64,000 nucleotides of DNA, taken from the NCBI RefSeq assembly GCF_003002025.1, contig NZ_PVZB01000024.1:62001-126000 (forward strand), written 5' to 3'. Within the stretch, counting starts at the first letter, position 1. Every line of letters starts with the position of its first letter. A program made the translations under genes and the position numbers. Below are positions 51,639 through 60,837 of the stretch, one piece after another. The stretch is from Paraburkholderia sp. BL25I1N1 (GTDB taxonomy: Bacteria > Pseudomonadota > Gammaproteobacteria > Burkholderiales > Burkholderiaceae). The notes beneath the pieces were generated by a model. It was not told the DNA's origin. It worked only from the letters and a program-made list of their open reading frames with translations, and made no database searches.

Positions 51639-51835
51639 CGCGCGGCGAATAGGCGCCACGAACGGCGCGGAAGGGGCGCTGGGGCTTGCGCGCGAATACT
51701 ATGCAGCGTTGCTGCCGCCGGCCGCTGGTGAATGAAGCAGGAATGACAATTCCGACGCGCAAGTTCGGCCGCGACGACTGCTGCGTCGCAACAAGCGAGC
51801 CAGCCCGAGTCAACCTTGCGGCGCGTAAGCCCGCA

Positions 51836-51864
51836 TTGAACCCGATTTTTGTGCTGTCTATGAT
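51836..51864 (+). promoter_or_regulatory. Sigma-70 promoter of the first dppA
   Basis: TTGAAC, exactly 17 bases, then TATGAT. The predicted transcript start is about 30 bases before ATG 51903. The rest of the 51639-51902 gap shows no gene. Confidence 0.8.
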
Positions 51865-51902
51865 CAAAGCGCAGCTAACGTGGCTGCTGTGCGGAGAACG
51901 TG

Positions 51903-53546
51903 ATGACGGTACCCAAGTTGCTGTTTGCAGTTCGCCAAACCTGCCTTCCGGCGCTCGCCGCCTGTGCGGTCCTGAGTGCCGGCCTGACGCCCGCGGCCGC
52001 TGAGGCGGCCAAGCTGCCCGACAAGACGCTCGTGTTCTGCTCCGAAGGCAGTCCAGCGGGCTTCGACAGTGCCCAGTACACCACCAGCGTCGAGTTTAGC
52101 GCGGGGTCGTACACGGTCTACAACCGGCTGATCGAGTTCGCGCACGGCAGCACGGACATCGAACCGGGGCTCGCCGAAAAATGGGACGTCTCGCCGGACG
52201 GGCTGACCTATACGTTTCATTTACGCCACGGCGTGAAGTTCCAGACCACGGCGTTCTTCAAGCCGACGCGCGAATTCAATGCGGACGATGTCGTCTTCAC
52301 GTACCAACGCATGCTCGACCCTGAGCAGCCGTTCCGCAAGGCGTACTCGGTGCCGTTCCCGTATTTCACCGATCTGGGCCTCGCCAAGAACATCGCGAAG
52401 GTCGAAGCGGTCGACCCGTACACGGTCAAATTTACCCTGAAAGAAGTCGACGCGCCGTTTTTACAACAAATTGCAATGCCGTTCGCGTCGATTCTTTCCG
52501 CGGAATATGGCGATCAGTTATTGAAAGCGGGTAAAGCGTCGGATATCAATCAATATCCGGTCGGCACCGGCCCATTCATTTTCCGCAGCTATACGAAAGA
52601 CGACACGATTCGCTTCGACGGCAATCCCGATTACTGGAAACCGGGCGTTGTCAAAGTCGGCAAGCTGATATTCGCGATTACCGTCGATCCGGCCGTGCGT
52701 CTGCAGAAACTGAAACGCGGCGAATGCCAGGTGATGGCGTATCCTCGTCCCGCCGATATTCCGACGGTGAAAACCGATGCGTCTCTCGTTATGCCCAATG
52801 AGGTGGGTTTCAACCTCGGCTATATCGCCTACAACACCACCAAGAAACCGCTCGATAACGTGCTGGTGCGCCGCGCGCTCGATATGTCGATCAATAAGAA
52901 AGCGATTATCGAGTCGGTGTATCAGGGCGCGGGCCAGACGGCGACCAACCCCATGCCGCCGACCCAGTGGGGCTACGACAAGAATCTGAAGGACGCCCCG
53001 TACGATACGGAAAAAGCCAAAGCGCTACTGAAGCAGGCAGGCTATCCGGACGGCTTCGATTTGACGCTTTGGGCCATGCCGGTTCAACGGCCTTATAACC
53101 CGAACGCGCGCCTGATGGCGGAAATGCTGCAATCCGATTGGGCGAAGATCGGCGTCAAGGTGAAGATCGCAACATACGAATGGGGTGAATATATTCGCCG
53201 CGCCCATGCCGGCGAGCATGAAGCGATGTTGATTGGCTGGACGGGCGATTATGGCGATCCGGATAACTGGCTTGGGGTATTACTGGGTTGCGACGCAGTC
53301 AACGGCAGTAATTTTTCCAAATGGTGCTACAAACCTTATGACGATCTGATCAAAAAGGGCCGCAGTACGACCGATCTGGCACAGCGCACCAGTGCCTATA
53401 CTCAAGCCCAGGAGATTTTCAAGGATCAGGTTCCGTTCACGCCCATCGCCCACTCCACGGTCTATCAGCCGATCAGCAAGAACGTCACCGGCTTCAAGAT
53501 CGACCCGTTCGGCCCGACGCAATTCATGAACGTAGGTCTGAAATAA
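51903..53546 (+). CDS. dppA: Periplasmic peptide-binding protein, DppA-like, first copy
   Basis: This is a 547-residue family 5 extracellular solute-binding protein for a dipeptide-type ABC importer. The signal peptide covers about 35 residues (LPALAACAVLSAGLTPAAAEA). The mature start KTLVFCSEGSPAGFDSAQYT and the motif YNRLIEFAHGSTDIEPGLAEKWDVSPDGLTYTFHLRHGVKF are typical DppA. ATG 51903 follows GGAG; an in-frame GTG at 51900 is the alternative. It is closely similar to the next gene along its length but visibly less GC-rich at third positions in the middle (about 52430-52760). Ligand preference is unknown. Confidence 0.93.
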   Translation: MTVPKLLFAVRQTCLPALAACAVLSAGLTPAAAEAAKLPDKTLVFCSEGSPAGFDSAQYTTSVEFSAGSYTVYNRLIEFAHGSTDIEPGLAEKWDVSPDGLTYTFHLRHGVKFQTTAFFKPTREFNADDVVFTYQRMLDPEQPFRKAYSVPFPYFTDLGLAKNIAKVEAVDPYTVKFTLKEVDAPFLQQIAMPFASILSAEYGDQLLKAGKASDINQYPVGTGPFIFRSYTKDDTIRFDGNPDYWKPGVVKVGKLIFAITVDPAVRLQKLKRGECQVMAYPRPADIPTVKTDASLVMPNEVGFNLGYIAYNTTKKPLDNVLVRRALDMSINKKAIIESVYQGAGQTATNPMPPTQWGYDKNLKDAPYDTEKAKALLKQAGYPDGFDLTLWAMPVQRPYNPNARLMAEMLQSDWAKIGVKVKIATYEWGEYIRRAHAGEHEAMLIGWTGDYGDPDNWLGVLLGCDAVNGSNFSKWCYKPYDDLIKKGRSTTDLAQRTSAYTQAQEIFKDQVPFTPIAHSTVYQPISKNVTGFKIDPFGPTQFMNVGLK

Positions 53547-53583
53547 CGCCGGCGGGTCGTATTTTGCTGAAGCGACCTTCTAA

Positions 53584-53617
53584 AGCCGCACGTTCCGGCC
53601 AGCGCCGGCGTGCGGCT
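53584..53617 (+). terminator. Hairpin after the first dppA
   Basis: The outer arms AGCCGCACG and CGTGCGGCT enclose a second stem CCGGC/GCCGG. There is no long U tract. It may terminate or shield the upstream message. Confidence 0.55.
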
Positions 53618-53669
53618 GGTCTTATGCCCGAATGGTTTCCGATTGTCCGTGCTGCGTGGGATCGGGGTA

Positions 53670-53733
53670 ACCGCTAAAGCGGTAACTCCGATCAACGGAG
53701 GGAATTTCCTCCGCTTGGTGCTGTGAGCCAAGC
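53670..53733 (+). other. Structured leader of the second dppA
   Basis: Three hairpins occur in a row: ACCGC-TAAA-GCGGT (53670-53683), CGGAGG-N6-CCTCCG (53696-53713) and GCTTGG-N9-CCAAGC (53713-53733). They are placed 50-115 bases before the start of the second dppA. I do not recognise a known riboswitch class. Confidence 0.5.
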
Positions 53734-53786
53734 TCAAGTAATATCGCGCTACGCCGGCGGGAGCCGGCCACGAACCTGGAGGAAAC

Positions 53787-55415
53787 ATGAAGCAAAACAA
53801 TCTGTTGCGCGCCGCGCGTGTTACGACGCTCGTCGCAGCTGCAGCGGCATCGTTGGTGGGCGCAAGTGTCGCGCGCGCCGAGATCCCGAATAAAACCCTG
53901 GTCTACTGCTCAGAAGGCAGCCCCGCGGGTTTCGATCCTGCCCAATACACCACGGGCACCGATTTCACGGCAAACACGTTCACCGTCTACAACCGTCTCG
54001 TCGAATTCGAACGCGGCGGCACCAAGGTCGAACCGGGCCTCGCCGAAAAGTGGGATGTCTCCGCGGACGGCAAGACGTATACGTTCCATCTGCGTCATGG
54101 CGTGAAGTTCCAGACCACGTCGTTCTTCAAGCCGACGCGCGAATTCAATGCGGACGACGTCGTGTTCACGTTCCAGCGCATGCTGGACCCGAACTCGGCC
54201 TTTCATAAGGCTTACCCGGTCCAATTCCCGTACTTCACGGACATGGGCCTCGACAAGCTGATCACCAGCGTCGAAAAGGTCGATCCGTACACGGTCAAGT
54301 TCACGCTGAAGGAAGTCAACGCGCCGTTCATCCAGAATCTGGCAATGGAATACGCGTCGATTCTCTCGGGTGAATACGGCGACCAGTTGATGAAAGCCGG
54401 CAAGGCCGCCGACATCAACCAGTCCCCGGTCGGCACGGGCCCGTTCATCTTCCGCAGCTACACGAAAGACGCGACGATCCGCTTCGACGGCAATCCGGAT
54501 TACTGGAAGCCGAACACGGTGAAGATCTCGAAGCTGATTTTCTCGATCACGCCGGACGCCGGCGTGCGCGTGCAGAAGATCAAGCGCGACGAATGCCAGG
54601 TGATGAGCTATCCGCGTCCGGCCGACATCGCGCCGCTGAAGGCTGAAGCGAACATCGCAATGCCGTCGCAACCGGGCTTCAACCTCGGCTACCTCGCGTA
54701 CAACGTCACGCACAAGCCGGTCGACAAGGTCGAAGTGCGTCAGGCGCTCGACATGGCGATCAACAAGAAGGCGATCATCGACTCGGTGTACCAAGGCGCA
54801 GGCCAAGCCGCCACGAATCCGATGCCGCCGACCCAATGGTCGTACGACAAGAACCTGAAGAGCGCGTCCTACGACACGGACAAAGCTAAGGCCCTGTTGG
54901 CCAAGGCCGGCTATCCGAACGGCTTCGACATCACGCTGTGGGCGATGCCGGTGCAGCGCGCGTACAACCCGAACGCCCGCCTGATGGCGGAAATGATCCA
55001 GGCCGACTGGGCCAAGATCGGCGTGAAGGCGAAGATCGTCACCTATGAGTGGGGCGAGTACATCAAGCGCGCTCACGCAGGTGAGGACGACACGATGCTG
55101 ATCGGCTGGACCGGCGACAACGGCGATCCGGACAACTGGCTCGGCACGCTGCTCGGCTGCGAAGCGGTGAACGGCAACAACTTCTCGAAGTGGTGCTACA
55201 AGCCGTTCGACGACCTGATCCAGAAGGGTCGCGTCACGTCCGATCAGGGCGCGCGCACGACGGCTTACATGCAGGCTCAGCAGATCTTCGCGCAGCAACT
55301 GCCGTTCTCGCCGATCGCTCACTCCACGGTGTACCAGCCTGTCAGCAAGAAGGTCGTGGATATGCGTATCGAACCGCTCGGCTATGCGCGTTTCGACGGC
55401 GTCAGCATCAAGTAA
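53787..55415 (+). CDS. dppA: Periplasmic peptide-binding protein, DppA-like, second copy
   Basis: This is a 542-residue solute-binding protein with a signal peptide of about 31 residues (ending SVARA). It is strongly similar to the first copy (shared ...FHLRHGVKFQTT.FFKPTREFNADDVV and the NPMPPTQW stretch) and uses more GC-ending codons, typical of a highly expressed gene here. ATG 53787 follows GGAGG. It has its own structured leader, and a terminator-like hairpin separates it from dppB, so it may be expressed at a higher level than the permease. Confidence 0.95.
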   Translation: MKQNNLLRAARVTTLVAAAAASLVGASVARAEIPNKTLVYCSEGSPAGFDPAQYTTGTDFTANTFTVYNRLVEFERGGTKVEPGLAEKWDVSADGKTYTFHLRHGVKFQTTSFFKPTREFNADDVVFTFQRMLDPNSAFHKAYPVQFPYFTDMGLDKLITSVEKVDPYTVKFTLKEVNAPFIQNLAMEYASILSGEYGDQLMKAGKAADINQSPVGTGPFIFRSYTKDATIRFDGNPDYWKPNTVKISKLIFSITPDAGVRVQKIKRDECQVMSYPRPADIAPLKAEANIAMPSQPGFNLGYLAYNVTHKPVDKVEVRQALDMAINKKAIIDSVYQGAGQAATNPMPPTQWSYDKNLKSASYDTDKAKALLAKAGYPNGFDITLWAMPVQRAYNPNARLMAEMIQADWAKIGVKAKIVTYEWGEYIKRAHAGEDDTMLIGWTGDNGDPDNWLGTLLGCEAVNGNNFSKWCYKPFDDLIQKGRVTSDQGARTTAYMQAQQIFAQQLPFSPIAHSTVYQPVSKKVVDMRIEPLGYARFDGVSIK

Positions 55416-55483
55416 TTCGTCGAGCTAGTCGTAAAATTTGCGCAGTACGCTTTTCGCACGGTTAGAAAACTGGTCGAAATGGT

Positions 55484-55527
55484 CCGGCGACCGGGGTCAC
55501 GAGCCCTCGTCGCCGGTTGCGTTTTTT
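55484..55527 (+). terminator. Intercistronic terminator or attenuator between the second dppA and dppB
   Basis: The arms CCGGCGAC (55484-55491) and GTCGCCGG (55509-55516) have an inner GGG/CCC pairing and are followed by TTGCGTTTTTT. Partial termination would give excess binding protein over permease. Confidence 0.8.
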
Positions 55528-55553
55528 CTTCACCAAGACCATAGGGACGAACC

Positions 55554-56564
55554 ATGTTCCGCTTTGTTTTGCGCCGCATCGGCATGGTGATTCCGACTTT
55601 CATCGGCATCACGATCCTCGCGTTCGCGCTGATTCACCTGATACCGGGCGACCCCATCGAAGTGATGATGGGCGAGCGCGGCGTCGATCCCGCCATGCAC
55701 GCCGCGGCGATGCACCGCCTCGGGCTCGACGAATCCCTGCCGATGCAGTACGTCCACTACATCGGGCGCGCGCTGCACGGCGACCTCGGCACCTCGATCA
55801 TCACCAACACCAGCGTGATGGGCGAATTCCTCGCACGCTTTCCCGCCACCGTCGAACTGTCGATCTGCGCGATGCTGTTCGCACTGATCGTCGGCTTGCC
55901 GGCGGGCGTGTTCGCGGCCTTGCGGCGCGGCACGGTGGTCGATCACGGCGTGATGGGCACGGCGCTGACCGGCTACTCGATGCCGATCTTCTGGTGGGGC
56001 TTGATCCTCATCATGGTGTTCTCCGTGAAGCTCGGCTGGACGCCGGTGTCCGGCCGCATCGCGGTCGAATACGACATTCCGCACGTGACCGGCTTCATGC
56101 TGATCGACGCGATGATGTCCACCGACGAAGGCGCGTTCAAATCCGCGCTCAGCCATCTGATCCTGCCGGCTATCGTGCTCGGCACGATTCCGCTGGCGGT
56201 CGTCGCGCGCATGACGCGTTCGTCGATGCTCGAAGTGCTGCGCGAGGACTACATCCGCACGGCGCGCGCGAAGGGCTTGTCGCCGGGACGCGTGATCGTC
56301 GTGCATGCGTTGCGCAATGCGCTGATTCCGGTGGTGACGGTGATCGGCCTGCAGGTCGGCACGCTGCTCGCGGGCGCGGTGCTGACCGAGACGCTGTTTT
56401 CATGGCCGGGTATCGGCAAGTGGCTGATCGACGCGATCGGCCGGCGCGACTATCCGGTGGTGCAGGGCGGTATCCTGATGATCGCCACGCTGGTGATCGT
56501 CGTGAACCTCGTCGTCGATTTGTTGTACGGCGTGCTGAATCCGCGCATCCGCCATACGAGGTAA
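55554..56564 (+). CDS. dppB: Dipeptide ABC transporter permease DppB
   Basis: This is a 336-residue inner-membrane permease with about six helices. The N-terminus (MFRFVLRRIGMVIPTFIGITILAFALIHLIPGDPIE) and the EAA loop (DYIRTARAKGLSPGRVIVVHALRNALIPVV) are typical of DppB. It starts 138 bases after the second dppA, past the attenuator, and is followed by dppC after 6 bases. Confidence 0.97.
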   Translation: MFRFVLRRIGMVIPTFIGITILAFALIHLIPGDPIEVMMGERGVDPAMHAAAMHRLGLDESLPMQYVHYIGRALHGDLGTSIITNTSVMGEFLARFPATVELSICAMLFALIVGLPAGVFAALRRGTVVDHGVMGTALTGYSMPIFWWGLILIMVFSVKLGWTPVSGRIAVEYDIPHVTGFMLIDAMMSTDEGAFKSALSHLILPAIVLGTIPLAVVARMTRSSMLEVLREDYIRTARAKGLSPGRVIVVHALRNALIPVVTVIGLQVGTLLAGAVLTETLFSWPGIGKWLIDAIGRRDYPVVQGGILMIATLVIVVNLVVDLLYGVLNPRIRHTR

Positions 56565-56570
56565 ACCGAA

Positions 56571-57488
56571 ATGGCAGACATTCAAAATACAGTCCCCCAG
56601 TCGGTCACGCCGCCCAGTGGCCGCGCTATCGCCGCCCGTGAATTCTGGGCGAATTTCTCGCGTAACCGCGGCGCTGTCAGCGCCGGCGTCATCGTGCTCG
56701 TGCTGATCTTCATCGCGATCTTCGCGCCGTTGATCGCACCGCACAGTCCGATCGAGCAATACCGCGACTTCGTGAAGATTCCGCCCGCATGGCTCGAAGG
56801 CGGCAACTGGAAGTTTATTCTCGGCACCGACGAAGCGGGCCGCGACATCCTCTCGCGTCTGATGTATGGCGCGCGGCTGTCGTTCTGGATCGGCTTCGTC
56901 TCAGTGGTGCTCGCGCTGATTCCGGGCGTCGTGCTCGGTCTCATCGCGGCGTTCTTCGAGAAGTGGGCCGACACGCCGATCATGCGCATCATGGACGTGC
57001 TGCTCGCGCTGCCGTCGCTGCTGCTCGCGGTAGCGGTAGTGGCGATCATCGGTCCGGGTCTCGTCAACACGATGCTCGCGATCGCGATCGTCGCCTTGCC
57101 GGGTTATGTGCGTTTGACGCGCGCGTCGGCGCAAGGCGAGTTGCAGAAAGAGTACGTGACGGCTTCGCGCGTGGCGGGTGCCGGCACCTTGCGTTTGATG
57201 TTCTCGCAAGTGCTGCCGAACTGCACCGCGCCGCTGATCGTGCAGGCTACGTTAGGCTTTTCGTCGGCGATTCTCGATGCCGCGGCGCTCGGTTTTCTCG
57301 GCCTCGGTGTGCAACCGCCGTCGGCGGAGTGGGGCGCGATGCTGGCCTCGGCGCGCGATTACATCGACAGCGCCTGGTGGATCGTCACCATGCCGGGTCT
57401 GTCCATCCTGATCTCGGTGCTCGCGATCAATCTGCTCGGCGACGGGCTGCGCGACGCACTCGATCCCAAACTGAAAAGGATGGCCTAA
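56571..57488 (+). CDS. dppC: Dipeptide ABC transporter permease DppC
   Basis: This is a 305-residue permease partner of DppB. The N-terminal helix (SAGVIVLVLIFIAIFAPLIAPHSP), LGTDEAGRDILSRLMYGARLSFWIG and the EAA loop (YVTASRVAGAGTLRLMFSQVLPN) are standard. Its stop directly abuts the dppD start. Confidence 0.97.
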   Translation: MADIQNTVPQSVTPPSGRAIAAREFWANFSRNRGAVSAGVIVLVLIFIAIFAPLIAPHSPIEQYRDFVKIPPAWLEGGNWKFILGTDEAGRDILSRLMYGARLSFWIGFVSVVLALIPGVVLGLIAAFFEKWADTPIMRIMDVLLALPSLLLAVAVVAIIGPGLVNTMLAIAIVALPGYVRLTRASAQGELQKEYVTASRVAGAGTLRLMFSQVLPNCTAPLIVQATLGFSSAILDAAALGFLGLGVQPPSAEWGAMLASARDYIDSAWWIVTMPGLSILISVLAINLLGDGLRDALDPKLKRMA

Positions 57489-58493
57489 ATGTCTAGTTTA
57501 TTGACCATCCGCAATCTGGCGGTGAATTTCAACGGCCTGCCCGCTGTCGACCGGATCAACCTCGATGTCGCGCCGGGCGAAGTGGTCGGCGTGGTCGGCG
57601 AATCGGGTTCGGGCAAGAGCGTGACGATGATGGCACTGATGGGCCTGATCGACGCGCCGGGCAAAGTCACCGCCGACGAAATCACCTTCAACGGCAAAAA
57701 CCTGCTGAAGGCATCGGCGAAGGAACGCCGCAAGATCATTGGCAAAGACATCGCGATGGTGTTCCAGGACGCGCTCACCAGTCTGAATCCGAGCTATACC
57801 GTCGGCTATCAGATCAAGGAAGTGCTGAAGCTGCACGAAGGCTTGCGCGGCAGCGCCTTGGACAAACGCGCGCTGGAACTGCTGGATCAGGTCGGCATTC
57901 CCGACCCGAAAGGGCGTATCGGCTCGTTTCCGCATCAGATGTCGGGCGGCATGAACCAGCGCGTGATGATCGCCATGGCGATTGCCTGCAACCCGAAACT
58001 GCTGATCGCCGACGAACCGACCACCGCGCTCGACGTGACGATCCAGGCGCAGATCATGGAGTTGCTGATCAAGCTGCAGAAGGAGCGCGGCATGGCGCTC
58101 GTGCTGATCTCGCACGATCTGGCCGTGGTGTCCGAAGTCGCGCAACGCGTCGCGGTCATGTACGCTGGCGAAGTGATCGAGACGAACAAAGTGCCGGACA
58201 TCTTCGCCGCGCCGCATCATCCGTACACGGAAGCGTTGCTGGCGGCGATCCCCGAGCACAATGTCGGCGCCGTGCGGCTCGCCGCGTTGCCGGGCATGGT
58301 GCCGGGCCGCGACGACCGTCCCAAAGGCTGTCTGTTCGCGCCGCGCTGCAAGTATGTGGTCGACGACTGCCTGAAAGCGCGGCCCGCGCTTGCGCCGATG
58401 CAAGGTCACGCTGAAGTGGCGCGCGTGCGCTGCATCAAACCTTTGAACCTGAGCGGCGACGCCAAAGTTCACACCCATGGAGGCGCACGATGA
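57489..58493 (+). CDS. dppD: Dipeptide ABC transporter ATP-binding protein DppD
   Basis: This is a 334-residue ATPase. Walker A GESGSGKS (residues about 37-44), signature MSGGMNQRV, and Walker B LLIADEPTTALD are intact. The C-terminal oligopeptide-transporter domain includes the cysteine motif CLFAPRCKYVVDDC, a possible iron-sulfur site. It overlaps dppF by 4 bases. Confidence 0.97.
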   Translation: MSSLLTIRNLAVNFNGLPAVDRINLDVAPGEVVGVVGESGSGKSVTMMALMGLIDAPGKVTADEITFNGKNLLKASAKERRKIIGKDIAMVFQDALTSLNPSYTVGYQIKEVLKLHEGLRGSALDKRALELLDQVGIPDPKGRIGSFPHQMSGGMNQRVMIAMAIACNPKLLIADEPTTALDVTIQAQIMELLIKLQKERGMALVLISHDLAVVSEVAQRVAVMYAGEVIETNKVPDIFAAPHHPYTEALLAAIPEHNVGAVRLAALPGMVPGRDDRPKGCLFAPRCKYVVDDCLKARPALAPMQGHAEVARVRCIKPLNLSGDAKVHTHGGAR

Positions 58494-59509
58494 ACGCAGT
58501 ACTCGAAACGCGGCGCCAGTCCGACCATGCGGGCGACCACGTGCTGGTCGCGGAGCAGCTGGCGCGTTATTACACGGTCAAGCGCGGCATGTTCGCGTCG
58601 GGCACGGTGAAGGCGCTCAACGGCGTCTCGTTCGCGCTCGAACGCGGCAAGACTTTGGCGGTGGTCGGCGAATCCGGCTGTGGCAAATCGACGCTCGCTC
58701 GGCAACTGACCATGATCGAAGCGCCCAGCGCCGGCCGTCTGCTGATCGACGGTGAAGACGTGGCTGGTGCCGATCACGCGAAGATCGCGGCGCTGCGGCG
58801 GCGCGTGCAAATGGTGTTCCAGAATCCGTTCGCCTCGCTGAATCCGCGCAAGACCGTCGAGCAAACGTTGGGCGAGCCGCTCGCGATCAACTCGCAGCTG
58901 AGCGCGACCGAGCGCGCCGAACGGATCGCGCAGATGATGCGCACCGTCGGCCTGCGTCCGGAACATGCGAAGCGTTATCCGCACATGTTCTCCGGTGGTC
59001 AGCGGCAGCGCGTGGCGATTGCGCGCGCGATGATTCTCGACCCGCAGATCGTGGTCGCCGACGAACCGGTCTCGGCGCTCGACGTGTCGATCCAGGCGCA
59101 GATTCTGAATCTGTTCATGGATTTGCAGGAACAGTTCAAGACCAGCTACGTGTTCATCTCGCACAATCTCTCGGTGGTGGAGCATATCGCCGACGATGTG
59201 ATGGTGATGTACTTCGGCGGCGTGGCGGAACTCGGCGACAAGAAGCGTATCTTCTCGAACCCGCGTCATCCGTACACGCGCGCGTTGATGTCAGCCACGC
59301 CTTCGATCTTCGAGGCGGATCGCACGATCAAGATCAAGCTGCAAGGCGAAATGCCGTCGCCGCTGAATCCGCCGTCGGGTTGCACGTTTCATCAGCGCTG
59401 CCCGTACGTGATCGACCGCTGCCGCAGCGAAGAACCGAAGCTGCGTGAAGTGGATGGCCGCCAGGTGTCGTGTCACCGCGCCGAGGAGGTGGGGGACGTG
59501 GATGCCTGA
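58490..59509 (+). CDS. dppF: Dipeptide ABC transporter ATP-binding protein DppF
   Basis: This is a 339-residue ATPase partner of DppD. Walker A GESGCGKS, signature FSGGQRQRVAIARAM, Walker B IVVADEPVSALD and the C-terminal cysteine motif CTFHQRCPYVIDRC are present. It starts within the dppD stop (ATGA) and overlaps the TraB-family gene by 8 bases. Confidence 0.97.
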   Translation: MNAVLETRRQSDHAGDHVLVAEQLARYYTVKRGMFASGTVKALNGVSFALERGKTLAVVGESGCGKSTLARQLTMIEAPSAGRLLIDGEDVAGADHAKIAALRRRVQMVFQNPFASLNPRKTVEQTLGEPLAINSQLSATERAERIAQMMRTVGLRPEHAKRYPHMFSGGQRQRVAIARAMILDPQIVVADEPVSALDVSIQAQILNLFMDLQEQFKTSYVFISHNLSVVEHIADDVMVMYFGGVAELGDKKRIFSNPRHPYTRALMSATPSIFEADRTIKIKLQGEMPSPLNPPSGCTFHQRCPYVIDRCRSEEPKLREVDGRQVSCHRAEEVGDVDA

Positions 59510-60665
59510 TGGGTTGGCGGCGCGTCGTCTTGCGCGCCGCTTGCGTGACGGCGGCTTGAACGCCGCTTCAACGCGGCGCTGGAGGGCGCGTGCACTGGCG
59601 GGTGCCGCGCTCTTTGTCGTTTGTTCTGTATTTCATCTGGGCATGGACTCGTTCGGCGTCGCGCATGCCGCCGGCGCGGCTGCCAATGCGCCCGCGCAGG
59701 CCGGGCGCCCGGCGCTGCCGGTGCCTAACATGCCGGCTCCGCCACGCGCCCGCGTGCCGGGCTCCAATCCGTCGCCCGCTTCGCCGCCTGCCTTGCCGGG
59801 CACCACGGCGAGCGGCCCGGTGCGGGCGCAACCGGCGCGCATGCCGTTCTATGTCGCGACACGCGGCACGACCACCATTTACGTGCTGGGCACGCTGCAT
59901 GTCGGCGATCCCGCCGACTACCCTGCCGATCAGCCTTTCCGTGCCCCGATCCTCGGCGCGCTCGCCGCCTCGCCGACGCTGGCGCTCGAACTCTCACCCG
60001 ACGAACTGCTGGTTTCGCAAGACGACGTCTCGAAGTACGGCGTATGCAAACGCGACTGTCTGCCGGGACTGCTGCCTGATCCTTTGTGGCACAAGCTCGC
60101 CGTCCGGCTGCATGGCAACCCGGCGGCACTCGACGCCATCAAGAAGATGCGGCCGTGGCTCGCTTCGTTACTGGTCGAAACTTATGATTCGTTGAGTGCC
60201 GGCCTGCAGACCGAGTACGGGTCGGAAGCGCAACTGCAGAACGTGTATCTGCGCACGCGCGGCAAGATTGTTGGTCTCGAGACTTTGTCGCAGCAGATGC
60301 GCGCCTTCACGGGGCTGACGCTCGCGCAGCAGCGCGAGATGCTGGCGCAGGATCTGGTGCAAACGCCGGCGGAAAATGTCGCGGACGTGCGGACCTTGCA
60401 TCGTCTCTGGCGTGTCGGCGATGCGGATGCGATCGCCGCCTGGCAGGCCGCGAAATCCGAAAAGCTGGCCCGCGACAAACGCATCTCCGATTCGATCGAC
60501 AACAAGATCGTCTATGACCGCAACCGCCGCTTTGTCTCGAAGATGCTGTTGATCGCCGCCCCGAACAAGCCGGTATTCGTGGCGATCGGTGCATTGCATC
60601 TTGGTGGCCGCAAGGGCGTCCTGCAGCTTTTGCGGCAGCACGGGTTCGTGGTCGAGGCGGGGTGA
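59502..60665 (+). CDS. TraB/GumN-family protein
   Basis: From ATG 59502 this is a 387-residue protein. It has an N-terminal hydrophobic segment (about 30-55), a Pro/Ala-rich stretch to about 110, then the TraB/GumN domain with GTLH at residues 130-133 and FVAIGALHLGGRKGVLQLLRQHGF at the C-terminus. These paired G..H motifs are thought to bind metal in related TIKI-type proteases. The start overlaps the dppF stop with AGGAGG upstream, so it is co-translated with the transporter; a periplasmic peptidase role would fit but is inference. Confidence 0.88.
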   Translation: MPDGLAARRLARRLRDGGLNAASTRRWRARALAGAALFVVCSVFHLGMDSFGVAHAAGAAANAPAQAGRPALPVPNMPAPPRARVPGSNPSPASPPALPGTTASGPVRAQPARMPFYVATRGTTTIYVLGTLHVGDPADYPADQPFRAPILGALAASPTLALELSPDELLVSQDDVSKYGVCKRDCLPGLLPDPLWHKLAVRLHGNPAALDAIKKMRPWLASLLVETYDSLSAGLQTEYGSEAQLQNVYLRTRGKIVGLETLSQQMRAFTGLTLAQQREMLAQDLVQTPAENVADVRTLHRLWRVGDADAIAAWQAAKSEKLARDKRISDSIDNKIVYDRNRRFVSKMLLIAAPNKPVFVAIGALHLGGRKGVLQLLRQHGFVVEAG

Positions 60666-60829
60666 GGTTCATCGGAGCCGAGCACGAAACGTACGTAACG
60701 ACTCAACCGTCCTAAACCGGATCGGCCGTTCGGCCATCATAGGAACCGGTCTTCGAAGCACCCAGTCCGACGTACACGTATGCCGCAAAATGCTCGCGGC
60801 ACACGCAGCCATAGCGGCCCTTTGCATGC

Positions 60830-60835
60830 TATGAT
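60830..60835 (+). promoter_or_regulatory. Extended -10 box at brnT
   Basis: TATGAT preceded by TGC. It lies so close to ATG 60838 that the transcript would begin near or after that codon, favouring a later brnT start (GTG 60865). Confidence 0.5.
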
Positions 60836-60837
60836 GT

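Noticed and set aside
52430..52760. Frameshift or foreign insert in the first dppA, suggested by AT-richer codons
   Set aside because: The reading frame and alignment to the second copy stay intact throughout; only base composition differs.
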